Below, in pieces: positions 38,442 to 48,706 of a stretch of DNA of 64,000 nt. The position numbers and the translations under genes were made by a program. The stretch's first letter is position 1. The number at the start of each line of letters is the position of its first letter. Under the pieces are notes generated by a model. That model was not told where the DNA came from and made no database searches. It saw only the letters and a list, made by a program, of their open reading frames with translations. Source of the stretch: Laspinema sp963821735 (GTDB lineage: Bacteria > Cyanobacteriota > Cyanobacteriia > Cyanobacteriales > Laspinemataceae); assembly GCA_963821735.1 (NCBI GenBank), contig CAWGFK010000024.1, positions 119,360-183,359 on the forward strand. Direction: 5' to 3'.

Positions 38442-39470
38442 ATGCGTAAGCTGATCATTCAGATTCCGTGTTTTAATGAGGCGGAGACGCTGCCGCAGAC
38501 GCTTGCCGCGCTTCCGCGATCACTTCCCGGGGTGGACCGTGTTGAGACCCTCATCATCGATGATGGGAGTCGAGATGGGACCGTGGAGGTCGCGCGCCGG
38601 CTCGGGGTCGATCACATCGTTCGGCTCCCGCAGAACCGTGGACTTGCCGAGGCGTTCGCGCAGGGTTTGGAGGCCTGCGTTCGATACGGGGCCGATATCA
38701 TCGTCAACACGGATGCGGACAACCAGTACAGCGCCGCCGACATTCCCCGCCTGATTCAACCGATCATCGATGGCGTGGCGGATCTGGTCGTCGGAGATCG
38801 CGGTGTGGGAACGCTGGAGGGATTCTCCTTCCTCAAGCGCCGCCTGCAGCGGCTGGGCAGCTGGGTGGTGGCGCGCGCATCGGGCGTGGATACGCCGGAC
38901 GCCACGAGCGGCTTCCGAGCACTGAGCCGAGAGGCCGCGCTGCGGACACTGGTGCTCAGCGGCTACACCTATACGCTCGAGACGTTGATCCAGGCGGGAT
39001 CGCGCCGGATGGCCGTGCAGTACGTTCCGATCTCGGTGAACCCACAGACGCGACCGTCGCGTCTGATGCGCAGCATCGCGCAGTACATCCAGCGCTCGAC
39101 GCTGACCATCGTGCGGATTTACACGATGTACCGTCCGCTGCGCGTCTTCACCATGCTCGGCGGCCTCCTCATCCTCGCTGGAATGATCCCCGGGCTGCGC
39201 TTCCTCTATCTGTACGCGAGCGGAAGCCCGTACGGCCACGTGCAGTCCCTCATCCTCACCGCGATTCTAGAGATCCTCGGCTTTCAGGTCATCCTCATCG
39301 GTTTGCTCGCGGACCTCTTGGGCTTCAACCGGAAGATCTTGGAGGAGGTGCTCTACCGGACGCGAAAGCTGGAGCTTGAGGCCGAACGGCGGTCGCGCCG
39401 AAAGATCCGCCTTGCAGTCGAGCCCGATGGGCGGCCGCTCGACACGGTCTCCGGAGGATATACCTCGTGA
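38442..39470 (+). CDS. GT2 polyprenyl-phosphate glycosyltransferase
   Basis: This 342-residue protein starts at ATG 38442 with GGGGAGAG upstream. The GT-A domain shows IQIPCFNEAETLP, IIDDGSRDGT, QNRGLAEAF and the metal-binding NTDADNQY. TSGFRALSREA precedes two C-terminal membrane helices and a cytoplasmic tail. The architecture matches bacterial DPM1-like enzymes that load a sugar on polyprenyl phosphate. It overlaps the next gene by four bases. The intact state contrasts with the broken paralogue at 29381. Confidence 0.88.
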   Translation: MRKLIIQIPCFNEAETLPQTLAALPRSLPGVDRVETLIIDDGSRDGTVEVARRLGVDHIVRLPQNRGLAEAFAQGLEACVRYGADIIVNTDADNQYSAADIPRLIQPIIDGVADLVVGDRGVGTLEGFSFLKRRLQRLGSWVVARASGVDTPDATSGFRALSREAALRTLVLSGYTYTLETLIQAGSRRMAVQYVPISVNPQTRPSRLMRSIAQYIQRSTLTIVRIYTMYRPLRVFTMLGGLLILAGMIPGLRFLYLYASGSPYGHVQSLILTAILEILGFQVILIGLLADLLGFNRKILEEVLYRTRKLELEAERRSRRKIRLAVEPDGRPLDTVSGGYTS

Positions 39471-40480
39471 ACGCGCTCGGCATGAAGGAGTCCGAGACCG
39501 GCGCACCGCCTAGGGCAGGGAAGTCCCTCCTGCTTCGCGTGACCGGCAGCGCGGTTGCGCTCGGCCTGGTGCTCTGGATCCTCCCGAAGGACGAACTGGG
39601 GAGTGCGCTGTCGCGGCTCAGCCTGAGTACATGGGCGAGTGCTGTGGGGATTTACCTCGCGCTGCACCTGCTGGGGGTGCTCAAATGGAGAATGCTGGTC
39701 AACGGCGCCGGTGCGGGACTGCGTCTCTCGGATGCCGCGCGGTTCTACTACACGGGCCTGTTCAGTAACACGTTCCTGCCATCCGTGGTCGGCGGCGACG
39801 TGGTACGGGCGGGGTTAGCGCTCGGACGGGTTCACTCGCGGATGGGGCTCGTATTCGGCAGCGTTGTGGATCGGCTCTTGGATGTGGGCTCGCTCGGCCT
39901 GGTCGCCGCGATCGGCGTGCTCATGATCCCCTCTGCGGCGGCCCCGCAGGCGCGCCAGCTCTTTCTGGGTCTCGCGGCGGTCGGGTTGATCGGCATGCTC
40001 GTGCTTGGCCTCGTGGTCGCAAGCGTGCCGGCTCGGCGACTCCCGTTTCGCATGCGGCGTCGGGTCGCGCGAATTCGACAGGCCGTACGCGCCCTCTCGC
40101 GCCGCCCTCTCGTACTGATCGGCGGGGTGATGCTGGGGATGAGCCTCCAGGTGAGCCTCGTGCTGCTCAACGCCTGGCTGGCGGTTCGCTGTGGCCTCCC
40201 GATCCCGGTTCATGCGTGGATGGTCGCCTGGCCCTTAGCCAAGATCGCTGCGGTAACGCCGTTTACGCAGGGCGGGATCGGGGTTCGCGAAGCTGCCCTC
40301 GCGACGCTCCTGGCCACCTTCGGCGTTCCTGCAGTCGCCTCCGTCGCCGCCGGCCTCGCCTTCCAGGCGATTATCATCAGCGGCGGGCTGGTGGGCGGCT
40401 TCCTCGCGTTCGTGCTACCCCGCCGGCGATCTCTGGCCATCTCCATCCTTCCACGCCGCGCACCCGCATCGGGTCCGTAA
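39467..40480 (+). CDS. AglD/YbhN-type membrane protein (LPG synthase TM family)
   Basis: The protein has 337 residues from GTG 39467, with eight or so membrane helices. SNTFLPSVVGGDVVRA and TPFTQGGIGVREAA are the signature motifs of the lysylphosphatidylglycerol synthase transmembrane family (also AglD/YbhN). Stand-alone members are often linked to glycan transfer or lipid flipping rather than aminoacyl-lipid synthesis; no aminoacyl-transfer domain is present. The four-base overlap with the upstream GT2 supports a joint role in lipid-linked sugar handling. Confidence 0.82.
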   Translation: MNALGMKESETGAPPRAGKSLLLRVTGSAVALGLVLWILPKDELGSALSRLSLSTWASAVGIYLALHLLGVLKWRMLVNGAGAGLRLSDAARFYYTGLFSNTFLPSVVGGDVVRAGLALGRVHSRMGLVFGSVVDRLLDVGSLGLVAAIGVLMIPSAAAPQARQLFLGLAAVGLIGMLVLGLVVASVPARRLPFRMRRRVARIRQAVRALSRRPLVLIGGVMLGMSLQVSLVLLNAWLAVRCGLPIPVHAWMVAWPLAKIAAVTPFTQGGIGVREAALATLLATFGVPAVASVAAGLAFQAIIISGGLVGGFLAFVLPRRRSLAISILPRRAPASGP

Positions 40481-40530
40481 GATGTTCGCGTCTCGTCGCG
40501 CCCCACAGCAACTCACAACGACACGGAGCC

Positions 40531-41711
40531 ATGAACGTTCTCGATCGCATGTCCCGGCACGCGCGGATCATGAAGCGGGCTTCAGGGGATCCGGAGGGCC
40601 CGCCGTTCTTGATCCTCTTCATCAACTCTGTCTGCAACATGAAGTGTGATCACTGCTTCTACTGGCGGAGCCTGAACCAGCGGGATGATCTCACGAAGGA
40701 TGAGATCGTTGCGCTCTCACGCTCCATGGGTCGTATTGAGAACCTCAATCTGTCGGGGGGAGAGCCCTTCATCCGGAAAGAGTTCTCCGAGATCTGCCGC
40801 CAGTTCATCCGCCACAACGGCGTACGGCAGATCTACGTGCCGACGAACGGATACTTCACTGAGAAGACCGTGAAGGCGGTGACCGAAACGCTCCAGGAAA
40901 CGGATCTAGATCTGTTGGTCGTCGAGCTCTCGTTGGATGGCATGCCGGAGTTCCACGACACGTTCCGAGGAGCGAAGAACGCCTTCGAGAAGGCGATGCA
41001 GACCTATGACGCGCTGGTCGAGGTCCAGAAGAGCGATCCACGCCTGCGGGTCCACTCCATTTCGACCGCAACCGATCTGAACATGGGCGAGATCCGCCGC
41101 CTGACGACGTATCTCTACGAGCGCTGCCCGCAGATGGATCATCACAACCTGGCCATCATTCGCGGGGACCGGAAGAACTCGACCTTGCAGGGCCCCACGC
41201 TGCAGCAGTACGGCGAGCTGTACCAGTACATCCGGCGTCTCTGGGCCCCGCGTGAGAAGGGGCGCTACGGCGCGAGCATGGAACCGATGCTCCAGTGGGC
41301 GAAGATCCGCACCGCGGAGGAACAACGACAGGTGGTTCCTTGTCGCGCTGGTCGTCTGAGCGCCGTCGTCTATGCCAACGGTGACGTGAGCCTCTGTGAG
41401 CAACACAAGCCGCTCGGGAACCTGAGAGAGCGGTCCTTTCCGGAGATCTGGAACTCGGCCGAGGCGGAGCAGCTGCGTTCCTCCATTGACCGCAAGGAAT
41501 GCTACTGCACGACGGAGGTATTCCTCTGGTCCAGCATTGCCTACCAACCCGGACCTATGACACGGGCGATGTTGGGCGGACGGGTGTGGCAGCGTCCAAG
41601 TCCTCTGCGGGCTGATGAGCGCGAAGACGTGACGGTAGAGGACTCCCGGGCTTTGGAGGCGCTGGAGCGTCTCGGCAACTCGTCCAGCTCGAGAGCGCAC
41701 CCAAGACGTGA
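40531..41711 (+). CDS. Radical SAM/SPASM-like protein
   Basis: This protein has about 390 residues. The radical SAM cluster motif is CNMKCDHC (CxxxCxxC, around residue 37), followed by NLSGGEPF. A C-terminal Cys group (CRAGRLSAVVYANGDVSLCEQH, about 270-292, with CYC around 330) resembles the SPASM extra-cluster region. The start is ATG 40531, 15 bases after a weak purine stretch. The ORF runs to 41,988, but coding quality falls after ALEALERLG. A one-base shift near 41,670 would end it at 41,711, so the C-terminus is uncertain. In glycan clusters such enzymes modify sugars or peptides. Confidence 0.75.
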
Positions 41712-41873
41712 GCACCGTCGCGCTCCAGCGGTGTTCGGGCCTCCATGGTCTGCCGTACCAGGAATCCTCCTGGATACGGACTGCGAGCGCGCGGACGCTC
41801 CCGGACGGTTCAGTTGCGGTAGGTGCGGCTTCATCAAGATGGTCCGTTCTCCCCTCATCTACGGAGGTGTGTC

Positions 41874-42014
41874 ATGTACATCGGTCCTGAGACGGTGGTC
41901 CCGGTGGCAACGGCGCTTGCGGCGATTGGTGGCTTCGCCATGCTCATGTGGCGGCGCCTCGTCGCCTTCGTGCGTGTACAGCTACTGAGCCGCTTTCGTC
42001 GCCGGCGTTCCTAA
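41874..42014 (+). CDS. Short conserved membrane protein
   Basis: A 46-residue protein starts at ATG 41874 behind a strong ribosome binding site (GGAGGTG, 41863-41869). It reads MYIGPETVVPVATALAA and carries one membrane helix, then a basic tail with FRRRRS. I have seen similar small proteins (MYIGPET start, single helix, WRR) beside phosphodiesterase/sulfatase genes in high-GC soil bacteria. It probably works with the next membrane or periplasmic enzyme. Confidence 0.6.
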   Translation: MYIGPETVVPVATALAAIGGFAMLMWRRLVAFVRVQLLSRFRRRRS

Positions 42015-42160
42015 CGAACTGGTAGGTCCGGCCCGCGGAGTGCCCCGTATGGGGCACATCCCGGGCGCCGACGGAACGTCCGCGCCCAGGCTTCGGTCGC
42101 ACCGCGCGCACATCCCCGCGTGCGTTCGCTCCTCGATCTCTCTTCTTCGTGAGACGCACG

Positions 42161-44029
42161 ATGGCCCGAAAGACCGTTGTGATCGGCCTTGATGGACTCG
42201 AGCCGACGATCGTCGATGGCTTGTTTACGCGCGGCGAGTTGCCCACCCTGTGGCGGCTTCGGGAGCGAGGGGGTGCGGCGCGCCTCCGCACAACCACGCC
42301 GGCCCAGACCCCCGTGGCTTGGTCGTCGTTTGCCACCGGCACGAATCCGGGTGGGCACGGCATATTCGACTTTCTGAGGCGCGATCCTGCGACGTATCTC
42401 CCGGATCTTTCTCTGAACCGCTACGAGCAGAAGAACGCCTTCGTCCCGCCCAAGGTGGTCAACCTCCGGCGCGGCACGGCGTTCTGGGAGTTGCTATCGC
42501 GCTCTGGGATCCCCTCGGTCGTCCTTCGCTGCCCCTGTACCTACCCGCCGGACCGGATCAAGGGCCGCATGCTGTCCGGTATGGGCGTCCCCGATGTGCG
42601 CGGAGGACTCGGGACCGGCGTGTGGTATACCTCCGGGGTGGACGTGGAGGCGAAAGAAAGCGAACTGGTGATCTCGATCACGCTGGACGCGCGAGGGGCT
42701 GCGCAGAGCGTCCTCGTGGGGCCCCGAAATCCGAAGACGGGAACGGACGTTACGCTGGGACTCGGCCTGTCCGTGGACCGCGGAGCCAGAACGATTACGC
42801 TCCGGCCCGAAGGGCAGGAACGCGGAATCGTGCTTCGCGAGGGCCAATGGAGCGACTGGGTGCGACTCAAGTTCCGTCTCGGAATGCTCCAGTCGGTATC
42901 TGGAATGCAGCGCTTCCTGCTCGTTCGCACCGACCCGGTGCTTGAGCTTTACGCGTCGCCGGTGAACTACGATCCGGACGCACCTCCGTTCCCGATCAGC
43001 TCGCCGTGGGAGTACGCGACAGAGCTCCGCCGGGAGATCGGAGCGTTCTATACCACGGGCATGGTTGAGGACCACACCGCGCTCAGTAATGGACGTATTG
43101 ACGAGGCGGCCTACCTAGCCCAGTGCGACCTGGTCTTCCAAGAGCGGGAAGCGATGCTACGCGTCGAGCTTGAGCGTATGCGCGAGGGCTTCCTGTTTTG
43201 CCTGTTCGACACGCCAGACCGCATTCAGCACATGTTCTGGCGGTTCTTGGAGCCGGGACATCCAGCGAACCGCGGTGAGGACGTGGGGGAATACCGCCAC
43301 GTGATCGCGGACTACTATCGACGCTGCGATGCAATGCTCGGGCGGGTCCTGGAACGCCTCGGAGATGACGATTTCCTGATCGTCCTCAGCGATCACGGCT
43401 TCAACACCTTTCAGCGCGGCGTGCATGTGAACGCCTGGCTTCACGCCAACGGGTTACTGGCACTACGGTCCGGAATGGAGATCGGGGCCGAGTCGCCCGA
43501 TCTCCTGCAGGCCATCGACTGGGATCGCACGAAGGCGTATGCGCTCGGACTTGGAGGGATCTACCTCAACCTGGCTGACCGCGAGGCCAACGGGACCGTG
43601 CAGGCACACGACGCCGAGCCCCTCGCTCGGGCGATCAGATCCGGCCTCGCCGGGCTCGTCGATACGGAGCGTGGGCAGGTAGCCGTCCGCAGTGTTTCGC
43701 TGCGCGAAGAGGTCTATTCGGGCCCCTATGCCGCCGAGTCGCCGGACCTAATGGTCAACTTCGCGGCGGGTTATCGTGCCTCCTGGTCCACAGCCACGGG
43801 TGGGGTGGGGAAGGGGCTGTTCGAGGACAATGTGAAGCGCTGGAGCGGGGATCATATCATCGACCCGTCACTCGTGCCGGGGGTGCTGTTTATGAACCAG
43901 CCGTTTCTAGAGGCGGACCCACACCTTGTGGATCTTGCACCGACGATCCTGGCCTCGTTCGGCCTGGAGCCAGGCGAACAGATGGAAGGCCGTGCGCTAC
44001 TGCGTGTCCCGCTGGCGGTGCCTGTGTGA
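42161..44029 (+). CDS. Alkaline-phosphatase-fold phosphodiesterase
   Basis: This 622-residue protein begins MARKTVVIGLDGLEPT, where the Asp binds the first metal. The catalytic Thr lies in the TPVAWSSFATGTNPG segment (around residue 50), and metal ligands are in VLSDHGFN (around 415). It matches the type I phosphodiesterase/nucleotide pyrophosphatase family. No signal peptide is evident. The large middle insert (about 160-270) is of unknown fold. ATG 42161 is used rather than GTG 42149, four codons upstream. The stop overlaps the next start (GTGA). A paralogous family member is at 46132. Confidence 0.82.
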   Translation: MARKTVVIGLDGLEPTIVDGLFTRGELPTLWRLRERGGAARLRTTTPAQTPVAWSSFATGTNPGGHGIFDFLRRDPATYLPDLSLNRYEQKNAFVPPKVVNLRRGTAFWELLSRSGIPSVVLRCPCTYPPDRIKGRMLSGMGVPDVRGGLGTGVWYTSGVDVEAKESELVISITLDARGAAQSVLVGPRNPKTGTDVTLGLGLSVDRGARTITLRPEGQERGIVLREGQWSDWVRLKFRLGMLQSVSGMQRFLLVRTDPVLELYASPVNYDPDAPPFPISSPWEYATELRREIGAFYTTGMVEDHTALSNGRIDEAAYLAQCDLVFQEREAMLRVELERMREGFLFCLFDTPDRIQHMFWRFLEPGHPANRGEDVGEYRHVIADYYRRCDAMLGRVLERLGDDDFLIVLSDHGFNTFQRGVHVNAWLHANGLLALRSGMEIGAESPDLLQAIDWDRTKAYALGLGGIYLNLADREANGTVQAHDAEPLARAIRSGLAGLVDTERGQVAVRSVSLREEVYSGPYAAESPDLMVNFAAGYRASWSTATGGVGKGLFEDNVKRWSGDHIIDPSLVPGVLFMNQPFLEADPHLVDLAPTILASFGLEPGEQMEGRALLRVPLAVPV

Positions 44030-45906
44030 AGCCCGCCACGATGGGCCACCCGATGCGACTGGCGTCCGGCCCGCTGGCGCCTCGCGTGGCTCTCCTGGGG
44101 CTTGGGCGCACGGTTGTGCTCGCCACTTGGTTCGCCCTGGCCGGTGGCTTGGTGGAGGTGGCAATCCTCGCCGTTCGCCAGCACCTGCTGGGCACGATCA
44201 TCTACCGGAACCCGCATTACGTGTGGATGTCTCCGGTCGGGGGCGTGATCGTCTTCGCTGCGTCCGCCCTCGCGCTTCGGCTCTTATCGCTTCGCTGGCC
44301 GGCCCTGGCGAGTGTCCGGGTGATCCTCCTCGCACTCACATTCCTCGCCCTCCTCGGCTGGATTCTGCTGCCCGGTTGGATCCATGGGGCCGCCGCAGTA
44401 CTTCTGGCAGCGGGTGGATCACTGCACGTCTCGGCTTGGCTTGCACGTCGATGGTCTGCCTTCCGCAGCGTTGTCGATCAAACTCTTCCGGCGCTCGCAG
44501 CGGTAGTCATGGTGCTTTTCGCCGCAGCTACCCTGCTGCCGCGCGTGCGGGAGCGGAGGATTCTACGGACGCACGCGGCAGCACCGGCGGCGTATCCGAA
44601 CGTGCTCCTCATTATTCTGGACACGGTGCGTGCGAATAGCCTCTCGCTCTATAGCTACGCACGGCCGACCACGCCTGAACTGGAACGGGTGGCCGAGCAC
44701 GCGACGGTCTTTGACCGTGCGATCGCGCCTGCGTCGTGGACGCTTCCGAGCCACGCGAGCATGTTCACCGGCCACTGGCCGCACGATCTGGATCTGGACG
44801 AGTTCTCACCCTTAGGGGGTCGGTATCCGACGCTCGCGGAGACGCTAACGAAATCCGGCTACGCCACGGCCGGGTTCGTCGCGAACCTCTACTTCGCGGA
44901 CTACGAGCACGGTCTCGGCCGCGGCTTCGCGCGCTGGATGGACTATCCCGTGTCCTTGGGCCAGATCCTGAACAACTCCTTCGTGGGACGCCACCTGGTT
45001 CTGAAGGACGTGGCTGGGTTCGATCCAGCACTGCCGCTGCGCGTCGCCGGCGTACAGAGCATCCTGGGCGGGAAAAGAGCACCCGACGTCAGCGCGGCGG
45101 CGCTCGAGTGGCTCGAGCGCGAGCGGGACCGCCCCTATTTCGTCGTTCTGAACTACATGGACGCGCACGGTCCGTACGTGCCCCCCAAGCCGTTTCTCGG
45201 CCGCTATGGCCCGCTGACCGGCCGTTCCTTTCCGACGCGTCTTCGAGAGCGTTTCGGCGTCGTGCCGTACTACTACGACCCCGAGCGGGAGGCGACACTT
45301 CGAACTCGCTACGAGGAGTCCATCACCTACCTCGACTCGGAGGTAGGAATCCTTCTACGCAGTTTGGAGGTGCGCGGGCTCCTTGAGAACACGGTAGTCG
45401 TGATCACGTCGGACCACGGAGAGGAGTTTGGTGAGCATCGAAGGTATCTGCACCAGACCGATGTCTACTTTACGCAGGTGCATGTGCCGCTTCTCATCTC
45501 CTTTCCGGGGCACGTTCCAGAGGGCCGACGGGTGGAGATACCGGTGTCCCTGCGGGATCTCGGCGCCACGATCTTGGATCTGACGGGTGTCGCCAATCCC
45601 GATTCCATTCCCGGCCGCTCACTTGCGTCGAGCTGGAAGTCGGGCTCGGCTCCGAGCTCGGTGCCGGTGCTCTCGACGCTCCAAGCGCCCCAGGGGACAC
45701 AGGCGTCGATTACCACCGGGCGCTACCAGTACCTGCGTCTCTCCAGAGGCCAGGAGCGCCTCTACGACTACACGACCGATCCAGAGGAACAACAGGATCT
45801 TTCCGGAACGCCTGCCGGGGAGGCACAGTTGCCCGCGTTTCGTGAGCAGCTGCGTAGCATGGCCCCCTCCATCGCGGCGGTGCGTTCGAGTGCGGCAGGA
45901 CACTGA
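44026..45906 (+). CDS. Membrane sulfatase-fold enzyme with Thr nucleophile position
   Basis: This 626-residue protein has about five N-terminal membrane helices (residues 25-180), then a periplasmic sulfatase domain beginning NVLLIILDTVRANSLSLY. The nucleophile motif reads WTLPSHASMFTG. At the Cys/Ser position needed for formylglycine there is Thr, as in LTA-synthase and phosphoethanolamine-transferase members. Metal ligands are in ITSDHGEEFGEH. It is therefore likelier a phospho- or phosphoglycerol transferase than a true sulfatase. It is paralogous to 53020-54927. GTG 44026 overlaps the previous stop. Confidence 0.8.
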   Translation: MKPATMGHPMRLASGPLAPRVALLGLGRTVVLATWFALAGGLVEVAILAVRQHLLGTIIYRNPHYVWMSPVGGVIVFAASALALRLLSLRWPALASVRVILLALTFLALLGWILLPGWIHGAAAVLLAAGGSLHVSAWLARRWSAFRSVVDQTLPALAAVVMVLFAAATLLPRVRERRILRTHAAAPAAYPNVLLIILDTVRANSLSLYSYARPTTPELERVAEHATVFDRAIAPASWTLPSHASMFTGHWPHDLDLDEFSPLGGRYPTLAETLTKSGYATAGFVANLYFADYEHGLGRGFARWMDYPVSLGQILNNSFVGRHLVLKDVAGFDPALPLRVAGVQSILGGKRAPDVSAAALEWLERERDRPYFVVLNYMDAHGPYVPPKPFLGRYGPLTGRSFPTRLRERFGVVPYYYDPEREATLRTRYEESITYLDSEVGILLRSLEVRGLLENTVVVITSDHGEEFGEHRRYLHQTDVYFTQVHVPLLISFPGHVPEGRRVEIPVSLRDLGATILDLTGVANPDSIPGRSLASSWKSGSAPSSVPVLSTLQAPQGTQASITTGRYQYLRLSRGQERLYDYTTDPEEQQDLSGTPAGEAQLPAFREQLRSMAPSIAAVRSSAAGH

Positions 45907-46131
45907 GCCCCACCGGAAATATCCTGCGCTTCACGCCGTCCAGTAGCTTGGATAAAAGCGCGCCAGAGGGTGCCAGTACCGGAACCTCCCTGAGCGGGAT
46001 CTCACGCGATTCCGGGGCATGAGAGCCGTCAGAACGTCGCGAATTCACTGCGAGACCGCGGAACCCGAACCGTTCCACGTCGCCCCGATCTCCGCCGTGC
46101 AGACCTCCGTTTCCCGTTCTCCTGTGGTGAT

Positions 46132-47598
46132 ATGAAAATTCTCGTCATCGGACTCGATTGCGCCGCACCGGAGCTGCTTTTCGGGGATGAGCGGCTCACC
46201 AACATCCGGCACTTGATGGCCGCGGGATGCTACGGACGCTTGGAGAGCGTGATTCCGCCAATCACCGTGCCAGCGTGGATGTGCATGGCTACAAGCCGAG
46301 ATCCGGGATCACTCGGCGTCTACGGCTTTCGCAACCGGAAAGACCACTCGTACGATGGGCTCTCGATCATCGATTCGCGAGCGATCCGTGATCTCGCGAT
46401 TTGGGACCAGATCGCTCGCGAGGGCGGACGGTCGATCATCGTTGGCGTTCCCCCATGCTTCCCTCCGCGCAAGGTCAACGGCATCAGCGTCGGATGCTTT
46501 CTCACCCCGGACACGCGGACCGATGTCTACACGCATCCGGCGTCTGTCGGGAGGAGGCTCACCGAGCTGGTCGGCGAGTACCCGGTGGATGTGAAAGGCT
46601 TTCGGACGGAGAACAAGGAGTGGCTCCACTCGCAGATCGAGGCGATGACGCGGAAGCATTTCACCGTCATTCGCACCCTCCTTAGAGAGGAGGAGTGGGA
46701 CTACTTCCAGTTCGTCGAGATCGGTCTTGACCGGATTCAGCACGGCTTCTGGAAGCATCACGATCCGGCGCACGTCCTCCACGAGCCGAACAGTCCCTAC
46801 ACTGAGGTCATCCGGGACTACTATCGCCTCTTGGACGAAGAGATCGGGAGCGTCCTTGAGTTAATCGATTCGGACACCGCCGTGCTCGTCGTCTCCGACC
46901 ATGGAGCACGGGCGCTTGACGGGGGGTTCTGCGTGAACGAGTGGCTCGTGGATCAGGGTTGGCTGGTTCTGAAGCACCAGCCCACCGAGGTCACGCCGTT
47001 TGCCGAACTCGACGTGGACTGGAGCCGGACCAAAGCCTGGAGCGAGGGGGGCTACTACGCGCGGGTGTTTCTGAATGTGGCAGGTCGTGAGCCGGAAGGA
47101 GTAATCGCACCCGAGGACTACGAGGCGGTGCGCAATGAGCTCAAGCAGATGCTCGAGGATACCGTCGATCCTGAGGGTCGGCTTCTTGGTACGCTGGTCT
47201 TCAAGCCGGAGGAGGTGTACCGGGAGATGAAGAACGTCGCTCCGGACCTCCTCGTCCATTTCGGGGCGCTCGCCTGGCGCTCGATCGGAGGCGTGGGTTA
47301 CGGGAGGGTGCATGTTCTCGAGAACGACACGGGCCCGGATGACTGCAATCATGCGCAGTACGGTGCCTTTGTGTTGGCGGCTCCAGGAGCACCACCGCTG
47401 AGTCAACTCACGGGCGTACATCTCCTCGATATTGCGCCAACCCTCCTGGAACTGGGTGGCTACGAGGTCCCGGAGACGATGCAGGGCAAGGCAATTCCGC
47501 TACGTGCCGATACAGAGTCGGATGACACCCAAGGCTACTCGCAGCGCGGGGAGGAACTCGTCCGGGCTCGGCTTGCCGGTCTCGGCTACATCTCCTGA
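46132..47598 (+). CDS. Alkaline-phosphatase-fold phosphodiesterase
   Basis: This 488-residue protein starts MKILVIGLDCAAPELLF (metal-binding Asp) and has TVPAWMCMATSRDPG at the catalytic Thr/Ser position and VVSDHGARALDGGF as the metal-ligand motif. FQFVEIGLDRIQHGFW is typical of the phosphodiesterase/nucleotide pyrophosphatase-like family. It is a shorter relative of the protein at 42161. The upstream gap of 225 bases (45907-46131) contains no gene that I can see. A role in trimming or transferring phospho-groups on the surface glycan is plausible. Confidence 0.82.
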   Translation: MKILVIGLDCAAPELLFGDERLTNIRHLMAAGCYGRLESVIPPITVPAWMCMATSRDPGSLGVYGFRNRKDHSYDGLSIIDSRAIRDLAIWDQIAREGGRSIIVGVPPCFPPRKVNGISVGCFLTPDTRTDVYTHPASVGRRLTELVGEYPVDVKGFRTENKEWLHSQIEAMTRKHFTVIRTLLREEEWDYFQFVEIGLDRIQHGFWKHHDPAHVLHEPNSPYTEVIRDYYRLLDEEIGSVLELIDSDTAVLVVSDHGARALDGGFCVNEWLVDQGWLVLKHQPTEVTPFAELDVDWSRTKAWSEGGYYARVFLNVAGREPEGVIAPEDYEAVRNELKQMLEDTVDPEGRLLGTLVFKPEEVYREMKNVAPDLLVHFGALAWRSIGGVGYGRVHVLENDTGPDDCNHAQYGAFVLAAPGAPPLSQLTGVHLLDIAPTLLELGGYEVPETMQGKAIPLRADTESDDTQGYSQRGEELVRARLAGLGYIS

Positions 47599-47634
47599 TC
47601 CCACGACAGGCGTTGTGCCCTTGGAGCACGTACG

Positions 47635-48633
47635 ATGGTCACATCACGGGTAGGTGGACAGGAGTCGTCGGCCGAGTTCCCTGGCGTGTGTCCCCGCCCC
47701 GACGGGCAGTCGGGGCGTGGACGGATCGCCCTCTCCATCGTCGTCACAGTGGTCGATGGGGGACGAGCGCTGCAGGCGTGCCTGCATGCGCTCTACGTCC
47801 AGGATACGGCTGAGCCCCTGGAGGTCCTTGTTCCCTTCGACGCGACCATTGCGGAGGTAGGGCAGCTCGCAGAGCGTTTCCCCGGGGTCCGCTGGCTGGA
47901 CCTGGGGCATGTGAGGACTCAGCGGCCGGCTCACACGCAGGCGGGGCAGCATGAACTATTCGACCGGCGCCGCTCCGCCGGGCTGGCGGCCGCCTGCGGC
48001 GAGAAAGTGGCCATCCTTGAGGATCGGGGGATCCCCCGATCCGATTGGGCACGCGCGGCACTGGCGATCCACGCCGCGAAGCCGAATGCGGTCGTCGGCG
48101 GCGCGGTCGAGAACGGCGTTGATCGCCCGCTCAACTGGGCAGTGTACTTCTGCGATTTCGGGCGCTACCAGCTCCCGCTGGAGCACGGCCCGGCGGCCTA
48201 TGCCACAGACGTGAACGTCGTCTACAAACGTGAGGCGCTTGATCGTACCCGTGAGCACTGGAAGGAGCGTTATCACGAGACGACGGTCCACTGGGCCCTG
48301 CAACGTGCGGGGGAGACGATCCTCTTGAGTCCGGAACCTGTCGTGGAGCAAGTGCGCCGCAAACTTCGTTTGTCCGCAGTGCTCGTCGAGCGCTACCACT
48401 GGGGCCGGCTCTTCGCCTACACACGGGCCCGCGAGGCATCCAATGCTCGCCGCCTGTGCTTCGCCGCTGGCGCCCCCGTGCTTCCCTTTCTCCTGCTGGC
48501 GAGGGTGGTCCGCGATCGGATCCGACGTCGTGCTCAAGTGGGCCTGGCGCTGCGCGTGATGCCCCTCATCCTTCTCCTTCAGGCCGCCTGGTGCGCGGGC
48601 GAGTTCGTGGGCTACGCCACACGACGCCCTTAA
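47635..48633 (+). CDS. GT2-like glycosyltransferase
   Basis: This 332-residue protein contains a GT-A domain starting ALSIVVTVVDGGRALQACL (around residue 32), with VAILEDRGIPR as the probable donor/metal segment and VVGGAVENG, followed by DVNVVYKREAL. C-terminal hydrophobic stretches (around 275-325) suggest one or two membrane helices. The first 30 residues are poorly conserved in character, and the start may lie slightly downstream. An IS5-type element follows its stop by about 70 bases. Confidence 0.75.
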   Translation: MVTSRVGGQESSAEFPGVCPRPDGQSGRGRIALSIVVTVVDGGRALQACLHALYVQDTAEPLEVLVPFDATIAEVGQLAERFPGVRWLDLGHVRTQRPAHTQAGQHELFDRRRSAGLAAACGEKVAILEDRGIPRSDWARAALAIHAAKPNAVVGGAVENGVDRPLNWAVYFCDFGRYQLPLEHGPAAYATDVNVVYKREALDRTREHWKERYHETTVHWALQRAGETILLSPEPVVEQVRRKLRLSAVLVERYHWGRLFAYTRAREASNARRLCFAAGAPVLPFLLLARVVRDRIRRRAQVGLALRVMPLILLLQAAWCAGEFVGYATRRP

Positions 48634-48706
48634 GCGGTGAGCGCCGGACGGCTTTCGTCTTCGCAATGTCACGCGGTGCGGCTTCATTTCGGGAGGACGA
48701 TCAGAT

